Shown piece after piece: positions 1 to 9,164 of a DNA stretch of 64,000 nucleotides. The stretch's first letter is position 1. Each line of letters begins with the position of its first letter. The translations under genes and the position numbers were made by a program. Below the pieces are notes generated by a model. That model saw nothing but the letters and a program-made list of their open reading frames with translations. It did no database searches and had not been told where the DNA came from. The DNA comes from Pseudomonas tolaasii NCPPB 2192 (GTDB lineage Bacteria; Pseudomonadota; Gammaproteobacteria; Pseudomonadales; Pseudomonadaceae). The stretch is taken from assembly GCF_002813445.1 (NCBI RefSeq), contig NZ_PHHD01000001.1:496001-560000 (forward strand), given 5' to 3'.

Positions 1-429
1 CTGCTTAAAGCAGGAAGTACACTCATCACCGCATCGGTCGTACCATGGCGGAAGAAAATCCGCCCCTCAAAAGGTCGGCTTAAGAATTCGAGATTGAACA
101 CGTATCTGGAGCACCTCCAGAGAAATCCAGACTTGTTCGAAGGCCAAGATCTGCTAGGTAAGCTGGCCACGGATAGCCTGAATCTCATCATAGCTCCTTT
201 GTCGCCCGCTACCAAAAGCACCCTAGACCAATCAAAGCCGCAAGGACTGATGATTGCAGTGCCTTATGCCAACAATCTAGATAAGTTCCACTTATGGTGC
301 ACGGTTCAGGAACTTCTGTTGAGCTACGAAGACGAAGCTGATGATGAGTCTGATGATTCCGTATGGCCAAAACTCCGTATTAGGATGCGGAGTGAAGAAG
401 AAAAGACTGATTTAGAAGATGATCAATAG
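1..429 (+). CDS. C-terminal part of an unknown protein, cut by the window edge
   Basis: The reading frame is open from base 1 with no stop until 429, so this is probably the 3' end of a longer gene rather than a short gene starting at the TTG at 94. About 142 residues are visible. The last third is strongly acidic (runs such as EDEADDESDDS) and ends LEDDQ. I recognise no domain. It lies 18 bp before the XRE/ImmA gene on the same strand, so the two are probably co-transcribed; small genes paired with ImmA-type proteins are often their partners, but nothing here proves that. Confidence 0.6.
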   Translation: MLKAGSTLITASVVPWRKKIRPSKGRLKNSRLNTYLEHLQRNPDLFEGQDLLGKLATDSLNLIIAPLSPATKSTLDQSKPQGLMIAVPYANNLDKFHLWCTVQELLLSYEDEADDESDDSVWPKLRIRMRSEEEKTDLEDDQ

Positions 430-447
430 CGTTGAGGTACATGTATC

Positions 448-1662
448 ATGCGCATAGGTATTCAAGGTTTTAAACCTGAACGCCTCAAACAGCTCCGCCT
501 TTCTGCAGATATGACGCAGACTGAACTAGCTGAAAAGTTGGAGTGCGCGGCAGGCAATATATCAAAGTGGGAAAAAGGCGACAGCTGCCCATCAGCTCAA
601 AGCTTCAACCGCCTTTGCGAGATATTTTTCACAACAGAAAAATGGCTACTGGAAGCTCCCGTTCAGGGCCATAAAACCAATCCTAGCTTCTATAGAAGCC
701 AGGTGAGCACTCATAAGTCGTCTTGGGAAATCGGACGAGTTCGTCTTAACTGGCTTGAGGAGATATCATACAAACTTCAGGAGGCCTTAGAATTTCCGCC
801 TGTCGATATCCCACTTTTCGAGGGTGATGACGCACGTCTGATCGATGATTCTGACATTGAGCGGCTTGCCACTAATTTCCGAGAAAAATGGGGCCTCGGA
901 AATGGACCAATAAAAGATGTAGTCCACACACTTGAGAAATCAGGGGTGATTGTAGCAAGGGACGAAATCGGATATGTAAAAATGGATGGAATTTCGAAAT
1001 GGTCGTTAGTTGATAACCGCCCCTATGTACTCCTTGCCGCAGACAAAGCCGCTCCCGTGCGGAATCGGTTTGACGCTGCTCACGAACTTGGACATATCGT
1101 ACTCCATAGCAAAATTTCTAATGAACAATACTTGAGTCATTATGACTTAATTGAAAGACAGGCTCACCGTTTTGCGAGCGCGTTTCTAATGCCTGCGGAG
1201 AGCTTTAGTCACGAAGTCAGCTACGCGACGCTGGATACTTTCCACTCAATGAAACCTCGATGGAATGTTTCAATTGCCTCAATGATCAAGAGGTGCATTG
1301 ATCTGGAGCTGGTTTCCCCTGAAGCAGGTATAAGACTTTGGAAAGCTAGGTCAGCTCGGGGATGGGTTAAGTCAGAACCACTAGACGACTCAATACCTTT
1401 TGAGCAGCCAAAACTCCTTTCACGCAGCGTACAAATGCTTGTGGAAAACAAAATTCTATCAAAGGATCAGTTGAGAAACGAATTAGGCCTACCCACCGCT
1501 AGGCTTGAGAGACTATGCAACTTACCTAAAGACTACTTTTCAACGAGCAGCAAAGATAGAGTGCTGGACCTTCGACTTCGAACTTCCAGTTCGAAAACAA
1601 GCAACTCAACTATAGCCAACGGCCATCAAAAGGTCTTACACTTCCCTAAGAAATCATCATAA
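448..1662 (+). CDS. XRE-family regulator fused to an ImmA/IrrE-type metallopeptidase
   Basis: A 404-residue protein. Residues about 8-70 form a helix-turn-helix of the XRE type (QTELAEKL followed by NISKWEKG). Residues about 190-260 hold the zinc-peptidase signature AAHELGHIVLH, whose HELGH is the HExxH catalytic motif, followed by QAHRFASAFLMP with the downstream ligand region typical of ImmA/IrrE. The family is known for site-specific cleavage of repressors or regulators and is common in phages, integrative elements and toxin-antitoxin-like loci. A GAGG lies about 10 bp before the ATG. The target is unknown; the upstream acidic protein is one candidate partner. Family call secure, role inferred. 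Confidence 0.88.
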   Translation: MRIGIQGFKPERLKQLRLSADMTQTELAEKLECAAGNISKWEKGDSCPSAQSFNRLCEIFFTTEKWLLEAPVQGHKTNPSFYRSQVSTHKSSWEIGRVRLNWLEEISYKLQEALEFPPVDIPLFEGDDARLIDDSDIERLATNFREKWGLGNGPIKDVVHTLEKSGVIVARDEIGYVKMDGISKWSLVDNRPYVLLAADKAAPVRNRFDAAHELGHIVLHSKISNEQYLSHYDLIERQAHRFASAFLMPAESFSHEVSYATLDTFHSMKPRWNVSIASMIKRCIDLELVSPEAGIRLWKARSARGWVKSEPLDDSIPFEQPKLLSRSVQMLVENKILSKDQLRNELGLPTARLERLCNLPKDYFSTSSKDRVLDLRLRTSSSKTSNSTIANGHQKVLHFPKKSS

Positions 1663-2321
1663 AAAGATCAGTTGCTGCCGTATAAGTGGCAACCGATTTA
1701 ATCACGCAAGGCGTGGTACCCGGGCGCATAACAGCATCGACATCTCAATTTTCTGATTTCGGTCACCCGCTGGTGAAGACACTTAGGTCTCACCGCACTA
1801 CTGATCATTATGGTTGGGGTAATCATTTTCGGGGTCGTTGCAGAACTTATAAAAAATAAGCCTGATCTCCCGTCTAACAATGCCCGTGGAATTGCAAAAG
1901 CCAGCCCCTCAAATAGAGCACGATCCACAAACCACACCATCACCAAAAAACAGCAATCAGTAAACCAACAGAAAAACTTACTTCGTCTCACACGTCGTCG
2001 TAGTTTAATACACAAGCTGCTAACATTCGCGTGGGCGCATACACGTCGTATCCTCCCCTTTTACGACCGGTTCCGAAAACAGATGCAAATTCTTTCGCGA
2101 GCGCGACCCCACAACTTAGAGCAGCTTCTGCGCACTATTATCCCCATCTGAGTAATTGAAGTGCGGCACCATTCCTTCCAGTAGCGCATAAGCATGGAGA
2201 GCCTCATGACTCTCTGATCGCCAGCTCAAAGCGGAAAACCGAAAGACAAGGATTACTCCTCAGTGATGGAGATGGCCCCATACAAGTTACCTTGAGAGGC
2301 CGATGGAGAGCTGAGACCGAT
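1663..2321. other. Intergenic stretch without a convincing gene
   Basis: About 660 bp between the metallopeptidase gene and the convergent end of the helicase unit. An open frame at 1810-2151 could encode 113 residues, but it has no ribosome binding site, its product is a short hydrophobic start followed by low-complexity basic sequence, and it resembles nothing I know. I see no tRNA, repeat or clear terminator. Confidence 0.5.
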
Positions 2322-4955
2322 TCAAATATTTCGCCCCAACGGCGAAAAACAAGGCGCACTTTTCTGCAATTGCGCCAACACCTCCTCGTACTCCAAATCT
2401 CCCTCTGCCTCTCGAGCAGGAATCACTTCTCCATGTAGCTGAGCACGCAGGTCATCCCAACGCTCCAACAGGACCTGCCAGTTATGCTCGTCGTAAGTCC
2501 CTCGAAAGATCACTGGATGCACATCAATGCGCGGTAACTCTGCCGCTGGACTCCCCCGCGCCAGCGCTTCGCACAGCCGGCGACTCCAATGACTGCCCAC
2601 TCGATCGACTCGGCCGATCTGTTGTTCGACTACCCCGGGGTTCCACTCCGGGTGCATGAGGATGACGGTCTTGCATGCCAGATGCAGGTTGAGGCCTTCG
2701 CGGCCGACGGTGGATTGGGCCACGAGAACACGGGGAAAGCTGTTCGGGCGGTTGAAAGCCAGTTGCAACAAGCGGCGGGTAGATTGTTCAGTGCCGCCGT
2801 ACATCAGGCGAGCGAAACCACCCTCCTGGTGGGCAAACTCAGGCTGTAGACGGGCGAGTAGCAGTTCCCATTGCAACGCAATTTCGCCGGTATCCGGTGT
2901 GTGAGGATTATCGTCCGTGTGTTGGTCGCCGGCAGCGCTCAGTAGTTGGCAAAAGGCGGTGCACGCTTGCTCAGGCGTCAGATGTTCGACGTCCCCGCCA
3001 GTGAAGTCGAGGATCGCCCGGGTAAACAGCGCTACGGGATGTTTCTCGGCGGTGCCCACCAGATCCTTGTTGAGCTCAGCCTCCTGAAGGTGTTTGAACA
3101 TCGCGCGGGGTACCTGCTCATGTTCGGGCAGTCCCGCATCCAACCAGCCGAGCAGACGCCGGCGTAGCTGCTCACGACGTGTGCTGTGGGTACTGTATTG
3201 ATTGGCCAGCAGCTCAGGGATGGAGCTGAGTTTCAGCCGGCAATTCAGCTGACGGTGCGCAATCTCCACTGCTGCCCATTCCGAATGGTCATCGGGCTCG
3301 TCGGCACGAGCATGGATTACGCTCTGCGGCCAGTAACGGCCGGCCTCAAGGCTACTTAGCATTTCACGCGCGTTCAGCAGCCGGACCAAGGCCCGCATGG
3401 GTGCGGTGAAACGGCCGAACACCAGCACCTTTTCCTCTTGCTCGTGTGCGGCTTCGATGGCCGTGATGGTGGCCAGGATTGCCGGGTGCTCAAACAAGTG
3501 GTGGGGATTCTGAAACGCCTGCGCAGCCGTCTTCAACCACCACTGCACGCGTTGCTGGCGCTTGTCATCGACCGCGCTGGACTGTCCCTCATCCGGCAGG
3601 GCAGAAGGCTCCGCTGGTTCATTAATTTGCGCCAGTAGGTCAGCGATGCCATGCCCATTGGCTAGGGTCAATCGCAAGCGTTTTGCCGTTGAGTTTTCGT
3701 CCAGTCGCGAGGCCACGGACAGCGCCTCGGTTGCGCACACGGCCTGTCTCCAAGGTAACTTCAGCGTGCGTACATCCACACTGACGGACTTTTGGGTGTT
3801 GCGATAGCTTTCCCCCTGAGTTTCTTGGGCGAAGCGTGAAACGTCGGCGTCTTCACGTTTATCCCGGCGCAGCAGATAGGGGCTCAACGTCGTTTGAAAG
3901 GCACTGGCTGCAGCCTGATATTGTTGACGGGCCGTGTCGCTGGAACGCCAATGAGCGCGTAGATGACGGATGGCCTGCGCAAAGTCGTTGATCACAGGCT
4001 GAAGTTGATCGCGCACTTTTTCGTCGAGACCAAGCCGTTCGAAGGTTTGCCGCCATTGCTCGACATCCAGCTCCACAGGAGTCGCTGTCATGCACAAGCG
4101 ACGGCTGTGCTGAGTTCCCTGCACCAGGTTACCGAGCAACCGGCTCAGGCCGCTGTCGGTGCCGCGACTTTTGTGGGCTTCGTCGATCACCAGCAGGTCG
4201 AAGGAGCCCAGGCCAAACCCGACCACCTGTTCAAGCCAACTCCGATGAGGAGTACCGCTGCGGTAATTGGTGTGAGTATCGGGGTTTGGCCAGGCATGCC
4301 CGGTCGTGACGTCAGTCAACCAGGTGTAAGCGGGGTGCGCGGCGTCTTCGCTGATACGCGCCACAATGCTGGCAGCGGCTCGCTTGACCCTTTCATCATA
4401 AGAGCCTGACAGGTGGTAGCCATTTGGATACTTGAAACCTGCCTCCTTGCGCCAGCGTGCGAAGACTTCCGGCACCAACTCTCTGCGCCAGCGCGTTGCA
4501 TTCTCGCCCATACGCCAGTTGGCAAAGGTATGGGACAGCACCAGGATTGGCTCCTGAAACCATGGCTTTTTATCAAGGACCTCTTCGGCACTTCTGGCTT
4601 CAAAGTAGCCGAGCAGACCACGCAACATAGCGGGAGTTGTAACGCCTCCCAGTTTCAACTCGGCCTGCCACTGATAGCCCAGCCCTGGCGGGGCGATGAC
4701 GGCGGCTCGACCGCCAGCGTCCTTGACTGCGCGAATCAACTCGACAGCGATACGGGTCTTGCCCATACCCACTTCGTCGGCCAGCACTACCCCGTGTTCG
4801 CCAATTCGATCGGCCAACGCATGCAGGCTGGCTCGCTGGCCTGGATTCAGATGCGCAGCCGCCTCACCTGCGTCATCTGCAAATTGTTGCTGTTGCATCG
4901 CCCGCTCACGCAGTGAAGCCGCAACGGCTGCCCAACTGAAGGCGACCCGTTTCAT
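2322..4955 (-). CDS. SNF2-family helicase of a three-gene putative defence unit
   Basis: An 877-residue superfamily 2 helicase. Motif I is ADEVGMGKT near residue 60, motif II is VIDEAHK near 258, motif III is TATPVE, and motif VI is IGRVDRVGS near residue 785, an arrangement characteristic of SNF2/RapA-like DNA translocases. The start is taken at 4955 because its ATG overlaps the stop of the upstream phospholipase-D-like gene (ATGA); the frame is open to 5192 but that extension lies inside the upstream gene. It is the last gene of a coupled unit. SNF2 helicases paired with phospholipase-D proteins are common in phage-defence loci, which is the basis for the proposed role. Substrate unknown. 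Confidence 0.85.
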   Translation of the reverse strand: MKRVAFSWAAVAASLRERAMQQQQFADDAGEAAAHLNPGQRASLHALADRIGEHGVVLADEVGMGKTRIAVELIRAVKDAGGRAAVIAPPGLGYQWQAELKLGGVTTPAMLRGLLGYFEARSAEEVLDKKPWFQEPILVLSHTFANWRMGENATRWRRELVPEVFARWRKEAGFKYPNGYHLSGSYDERVKRAAASIVARISEDAAHPAYTWLTDVTTGHAWPNPDTHTNYRSGTPHRSWLEQVVGFGLGSFDLLVIDEAHKSRGTDSGLSRLLGNLVQGTQHSRRLCMTATPVELDVEQWRQTFERLGLDEKVRDQLQPVINDFAQAIRHLRAHWRSSDTARQQYQAAASAFQTTLSPYLLRRDKREDADVSRFAQETQGESYRNTQKSVSVDVRTLKLPWRQAVCATEALSVASRLDENSTAKRLRLTLANGHGIADLLAQINEPAEPSALPDEGQSSAVDDKRQQRVQWWLKTAAQAFQNPHHLFEHPAILATITAIEAAHEQEEKVLVFGRFTAPMRALVRLLNAREMLSSLEAGRYWPQSVIHARADEPDDHSEWAAVEIAHRQLNCRLKLSSIPELLANQYSTHSTRREQLRRRLLGWLDAGLPEHEQVPRAMFKHLQEAELNKDLVGTAEKHPVALFTRAILDFTGGDVEHLTPEQACTAFCQLLSAAGDQHTDDNPHTPDTGEIALQWELLLARLQPEFAHQEGGFARLMYGGTEQSTRRLLQLAFNRPNSFPRVLVAQSTVGREGLNLHLACKTVILMHPEWNPGVVEQQIGRVDRVGSHWSRRLCEALARGSPAAELPRIDVHPVIFRGTYDEHNWQVLLERWDDLRAQLHGEVIPAREAEGDLEYEEVLAQLQKSAPCFSPLGRNI
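2329..2347 (-). terminator. Possible weak terminator of the helicase unit
   Basis: A 7-bp perfect stem (TTTCGCC / GGCGAAA, 5-nt loop) overlaps the last codons of the helicase gene. There is only a short T-rich tail on the minus strand, so the call is tentative. Confidence 0.25.
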
Positions 4956-6943
4956 GGCAGGACTCCCAGGGGGTGTGAGGTGTCGAGTTTCCAATGGGCC
5001 TCGATATTGCTCAGTGCGTTTTCGTAGCGCAGCCCTTCCGGATGGTCCACTGTCTCGGCAAAACGAGGCCTGAACGCAGGTTGACGCAAGGCATGGATGG
5101 GGTTGATTTCGAGTGTCAGAAACTGCTGCAACAACCCGCAACCGGCGGCCTGAATGAGCGACTGCTCCAGTCGGGCACACCACACCGGCCAATCCCGAGG
5201 CTCCAACGCAGTTTGTTTCGCGGCGATGCCTTCGATTAGTTCCATCATTTGCCGGATCGGGTAACGCGCCGCTTCTTTTCCTGGCGCAATGGTTCCCTGT
5301 TTGTCGGCAGAGCGCTTGCTATCGTCGAACGCGTCGGGCAGTTCTTCTTCACTGGGCGACTGTGGAAAACTGTCGAGTTGCATCCACGCATCCTCCAGGC
5401 TGATTTCTGGCAGCTCGGTGGCCGCCAATCGGCCAAACCCATCCAGCACTGGCACCGTCATGACATGCGTTGCACCCGCCTCTTGCCAACTGACAACCAC
5501 CTGCCGCGGTCGTGGTCCGCACCAGGCGAAGCCTTGACCCTCAACATATGCACAAGGCTGTCGCGACGTATCCAGCACTGAGTAATCGCCCCGCGAGCGA
5601 TCATCGGCGCTCAACCAGCCTTGCTCTGCTGTATCCGTGTCCCGCCACTTCAAGTAAGCCACGGGCGCTGCGCTGAACACCTCGCTCCCCACCTCAAGAT
5701 CCTTGCCTTGCTGCAGCGTCTCAGGGACGCATTCCTGCTCCCACTGAATCGGCAGATAATAACCAATCGATTCGGGATCAGCGCCCCCCGATTTTGCCGG
5801 GTACCAGTTCAAAGGCGTCGGAGCGAATACCACCCCGGCCTCAAGGTTGCCCGTCGATCGCCCCATCTTCAGGGTGAAGCCTTGCCGGGTGAGATTGCCC
5901 GAGCCAAGGTACAGCCATGGGCTGGCTGTTTTTTCCGAATGCCGGGTCTCGCTGGCGCTGAAAATGAACTTGGCATGCAAGGTGCGTTTTTGCACGTCAG
6001 GAAAGTAGGCCGGCTTAGCCGCAGGTCGTACGCTGACGCTGGCAGCCGTCAATTTCGCGGCTGCCGTTGCAATGCCCTGGCAGCTCGCCTCGTTGATAAA
6101 CAGATCTACAGTGCTGGTCGCCGTCAGCAGACGCGGTTCTCCTTTTTCACCGCGCAAGCGCCTGATGATGCTCAACGGGACCGATGCATGCTCACCGGGC
6201 ATTGAAGACTCATAAAAACCCGAGCCCATGGCCAAGTAGTTACGCGCCGTTTCTCGACCCGAGGCATAAACGACTCGGGCTGGCAGTTGGGCGAGCAGCG
6301 ACGCTTTTCGGTTATCGAAGAAACGTGCGTTCAATCCGGAAGCTTTCGGCTTGACCTGTTTGAGCAGGATCGCATCCATATCCGCCACGGCCTTGGCTGT
6401 CAGCGGGTTGGCGAGCAGTGCACGGTCGTCGTAATGCTCACGTAGCCACAGCAGTAAACTCCAGGCGCTGCAGATATCTGTCCGGACCTGCTGCGTTGCC
6501 TCGGTGGGTACTACCAGTTCGTCGCTGCACAGGTCCAGGCGCCAGATCAGGTCAAGGCTCTGCTCTAATGTCTGCCGGGTCCAGTTGCCGGTGGACACAA
6601 GCAAACGCAAACACCAGGCGTCACTCTTGTCAGTGCTGCGGTAACCCAGCACCGCGACCTTGGCGTGCATCAGGTTGAATGGCAAATCGGCTTTCGCCCA
6701 AGGTAAATGCAACAGGCCCGGCACTTCGACCGGGGTAATCTGGATCGCGCGCGGGTCCAGCATCAGTGCCAATAGCGTTTCCCCGGCATAGGCACGCTGA
6801 TTGGCTTGCTGGTGGCTGAAACGCTCAAGCGCATCGTTGAGAAACCTGTCGTCAGCCGAGAAGCCGCACAGCCAACCGAAGTGGCCAGTAAAACCGTCCG
6901 GCGTTTCGAAGTGTTTGGCCAGAGAGGCAGGAGCATGACTCAT
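4952..6943 (-). CDS. Phospholipase-D-fold protein with two HKD-like half sites
   Basis: A 663-residue protein with two phospholipase-D-type half motifs. The first is MHAKVAVLGY (His93, Lys95) followed by STGNWTR; the second is LHAKFIF near residue 322 followed by GSGNLTRQGF. Pairs of HxK...GSxN motifs form one active site in this superfamily, which includes nucleases, tyrosyl-DNA phosphodiesterases and lipases. No signal peptide is visible, so action on nucleic acid inside the cell is more likely than on lipid. Its start overlaps the stop of the 433-aa gene and its stop overlaps the helicase start (ATGA in both cases), implying translational coupling and a shared complex. Confidence 0.82.
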   Translation of the reverse strand: MSHAPASLAKHFETPDGFTGHFGWLCGFSADDRFLNDALERFSHQQANQRAYAGETLLALMLDPRAIQITPVEVPGLLHLPWAKADLPFNLMHAKVAVLGYRSTDKSDAWCLRLLVSTGNWTRQTLEQSLDLIWRLDLCSDELVVPTEATQQVRTDICSAWSLLLWLREHYDDRALLANPLTAKAVADMDAILLKQVKPKASGLNARFFDNRKASLLAQLPARVVYASGRETARNYLAMGSGFYESSMPGEHASVPLSIIRRLRGEKGEPRLLTATSTVDLFINEASCQGIATAAAKLTAASVSVRPAAKPAYFPDVQKRTLHAKFIFSASETRHSEKTASPWLYLGSGNLTRQGFTLKMGRSTGNLEAGVVFAPTPLNWYPAKSGGADPESIGYYLPIQWEQECVPETLQQGKDLEVGSEVFSAAPVAYLKWRDTDTAEQGWLSADDRSRGDYSVLDTSRQPCAYVEGQGFAWCGPRPRQVVVSWQEAGATHVMTVPVLDGFGRLAATELPEISLEDAWMQLDSFPQSPSEEELPDAFDDSKRSADKQGTIAPGKEAARYPIRQMMELIEGIAAKQTALEPRDWPVWCARLEQSLIQAAGCGLLQQFLTLEINPIHALRQPAFRPRFAETVDHPEGLRYENALSNIEAHWKLDTSHPLGVLP

Positions 6944-8241
6944 AGACTTACCTCTTCAATGGCTACTGCTGGAGCCGGGGTGAGCCAGGCGCTCAATTGG
7001 CCCTGGAGATCCAGGTCCAATCGATGCAAGCGACCTACGCGATGGGAAATCCAGGCTGGCAGAGCGGCTTGGGAAGCCTCGCCTTGGGCCTCGATAACAG
7101 CCTGGCCAGTATCGACCTCCAAAACCTGATACTGGAACGCACCGCCAGGCAGAATGTCGTTGCCTTGCAGGCGCAGAACCCGACCGTCGCGGCTCACCAG
7201 ACTGGCCAACAGGATCGAACTATCAGGATCTATACACTCATGGCAGAAGGTCGAGGCGACAGGATCGGTTCGCTGCCGCTGAGGGTTATCCAGGAACAAT
7301 CGGGCCATTTCGCGCAAGTGAGTGATGTGCGTCGAGATGCGTTCGGGCAGGACACTCCCTAACTCGAACCGCTGCGTGCTCAACACCGCCATGTGTTGCT
7401 CCACCGCGTTCAGCACGTCGTAGGCGGCATCCTGCACTTGAAAAAACAGAGCGCCATAATGCAAGTCGTTCCAGTGTTCGGGGTCGATTTCATCGGGTCG
7501 CTCGGCCCAATCGAACACAGCTTCCGACATGGCGTGACGAGCCCGTACCCAGCCACGTATGGCTGCACGTCGCAAGCCACCGCTGGCTGGCGAGAGTTCC
7601 GCATCGATACGGCGAGACAACAGCGCACGGGCCTGTGCGGGTAATACTTGCAGAGGCGAGAGCAGCCCGGAAACGGGGCCTTTCAACCTATCTACAGAAT
7701 CGCCTCGTAGTGCCCACTGCACCAACTCCTCTAACAGCGCTCCGTCATCCCCACAGCAGGCGTTAACGAATTCATGACCAAAGGCCGTGCAGGTAAAGGC
7801 ATTGAATCGTTCACCCTGCGCGCGCACCAGACCCAGGGCCAACAATGCCTGGCCGGTCCCCATTCGCATCGGTTGGCTGACATAGAACCCTGGCTTGCAC
7901 AGGGTCTTGAAGTCGAAATTCGCCTTGCCACGCAGTTTCTCCGAACCCCGCACCCGGGCATCACCCTGGCCTTTGTTCTGTTTGAGCGCGTAGTAGCAGC
8001 CCAACGCTTCAATGGCGTTGGCCGCATTAATGTTCGAGACATTCGACTTGCGTTCGCACAACTTCTGCGCGAGCGCTATACCCAGCATCGCCAAAAACAG
8101 CTGTTTGGCGTACCACACGCCGCCCATGCCAGGGACAGCGCGCTCGTTGTACTCACGCACTGCGGCGCCAATATCAAGCGTGCGGGTGCGTCTCTCGCCG
8201 TCCAATTGTTCAGGACCAGAGAGTCCCCAGGTCATGCTCAT
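6940..8241 (-). CDS. Unknown protein, first gene of the helicase/phospholipase-D unit
   Basis: A 433-residue protein I do not recognise. The frame is open to 8370, but the ATG at 8241 is preceded by AAGGAAG at good distance and is the better start. It is mostly alpha-helical in character, with a single FCHEC cysteine cluster near residue 330 that might bind a metal, and no Walker, nuclease or membrane motif that I can see. Overlap with the next gene by ATGA places it in one unit with the phospholipase-D-fold protein and the SNF2 helicase; it may be the recognition or scaffold subunit, but that is a guess from context. Confidence 0.7.
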   Translation of the reverse strand: MSMTWGLSGPEQLDGERRTRTLDIGAAVREYNERAVPGMGGVWYAKQLFLAMLGIALAQKLCERKSNVSNINAANAIEALGCYYALKQNKGQGDARVRGSEKLRGKANFDFKTLCKPGFYVSQPMRMGTGQALLALGLVRAQGERFNAFTCTAFGHEFVNACCGDDGALLEELVQWALRGDSVDRLKGPVSGLLSPLQVLPAQARALLSRRIDAELSPASGGLRRAAIRGWVRARHAMSEAVFDWAERPDEIDPEHWNDLHYGALFFQVQDAAYDVLNAVEQHMAVLSTQRFELGSVLPERISTHITHLREMARLFLDNPQRQRTDPVASTFCHECIDPDSSILLASLVSRDGRVLRLQGNDILPGGAFQYQVLEVDTGQAVIEAQGEASQAALPAWISHRVGRLHRLDLDLQGQLSAWLTPAPAVAIEEVSL

Positions 8242-8596
8242 AAAAGGCTTCCTTTGCGTTTGCAGCGAGTCAGCATTTGAGCTGGCGCATCGCCGGCAAC
8301 GGTAGCAAAATGCCACAATCCCGTCCATGTAGCTTCGGAGGGACTCCATGATCGACATTACAAGTCTCAACTAAAGCTTGTCTGCCCCATGCCGATATCG
8401 TGCAGTAGATCTCTCTCGCAGGCACTCACGCTTACACGCACAAGGAAGTTGCGAATGTCTGTGGCCATTCTGATTTATCCACGCCTCATCTCTCTTCTCG
8501 TACCCCGCTGCCCTGCCGCTGAACGACTGGCCACAACCCGGCTGACTTCGCGGTGAGTGCTACACACCGCTGTTTATACGATCCAGACGTCGCGCG
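8242..8596. other. Divergent promoter region between the helicase unit and the dynamin cluster
   Basis: A gene-free region that must carry the promoter of the minus-strand unit starting at 8241 and, towards 8597, that of the plus-strand cluster. I see no clear sigma-70 pair and no gene. Confidence 0.5.
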
Positions 8597-8611
8597 CGAC
8601 ACAATATGTCG
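8597..8611. promoter_or_regulatory. Inverted repeat CGACA-N5-TGTCG, candidate WYL operator (site 1)
   Basis: A perfect 5-5-5 repeat with spacer CAATA; the arms extend to CGCGACA/TGTCGCG. It lies 60 bp before the ATG of the 140-aa gene that opens the dynamin cluster. Three further copies occur at 16651, 20484 and 27920. The spacer nearly equals that of site 2 read on the other strand (CAATC). Confidence 0.6.
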
Positions 8612-8670
8612 CGGGCATGTTCGACATTTACTCGTCTTGTTTTACTTCTGAACCAGCGAGAGATATTCCC

Positions 8671-9093
8671 ATGCATGAGTCCTTCTATCCGTCGCAGAAA
8701 CGCTCGAAGCAGCCCACTTTGTTCCTGGCCATCGACATGTGGGGGATTGAAGGTGAGTACGCCGACGGAAACTGGCATGTCCTGCTTCACAGGTTCGCTC
8801 TGGACTGGAGCAAGAAACATCCAGACCAGGCAACGGCGACGCTATGGTCAAGCGTTCAACCCTGCAGCCTTTTTGCCAATGGATCGTCTTGCTACGTCTC
8901 CGGCAGCTCCAGGTTGCCCGATGCGTTTTATCAGCAACTGGAGAGCTTTCTACGCTCAGAGTTCGGTAACTGCGCCCGTATTGGTGGAGAAATCCAGGTC
9001 AATCCGGATGAGTGGCGGGTGTACCTGCACTTTGAGAACGGCGCAGTCTGGGAGAAATACAACGGCTATGAATGGAGGGAGCTCAAGTTGTGA
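8671..9093 (+). CDS. Unknown 140-aa protein at the head of the dynamin cluster
   Basis: A protein of 140 residues if it starts at the ATG at 8671, which has GCGAGAG 9 bp upstream; the frame is open from 8557, but the earlier start codons lie on or before the inverted repeat at 8597. The sequence is soluble-looking, rich in Trp and aromatic residues (WGIEGEYADGNWHVLLHRF), and ends with YNGYEWRELKL. I recognise no family. It precedes the first dynamin-like gene by 71 bp on the same strand and is the first gene behind candidate operator site 1, so it is probably part of the same unit. Confidence 0.65.
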   Translation: MHESFYPSQKRSKQPTLFLAIDMWGIEGEYADGNWHVLLHRFALDWSKKHPDQATATLWSSVQPCSLFANGSSCYVSGSSRLPDAFYQQLESFLRSEFGNCARIGGEIQVNPDEWRVYLHFENGAVWEKYNGYEWRELKL

Positions 9094-9164
9094 AACGACT
9101 GGAGCCCCTCACCCACAACGATGCCCATAAACTTTTTTGATATACGCAAGGATTCGTACTGATC

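Noticed and set aside
1810..2151. Open frame for 113 residues
   Set aside because: No ribosome binding site, low-complexity product and no recognisable domain; treated as a chance frame.
4956..5192. 79-codon N-terminal extension of the SNF2 helicase
   Set aside because: It lies within the upstream gene, and the ATG at 4955 forms an ATGA overlap that is the natural start.
2322..8241. Assignment of the trio to DISARM, Dpd or Mokosh
   Set aside because: The helicase type and the third gene do not match the partners of those systems as I know them.
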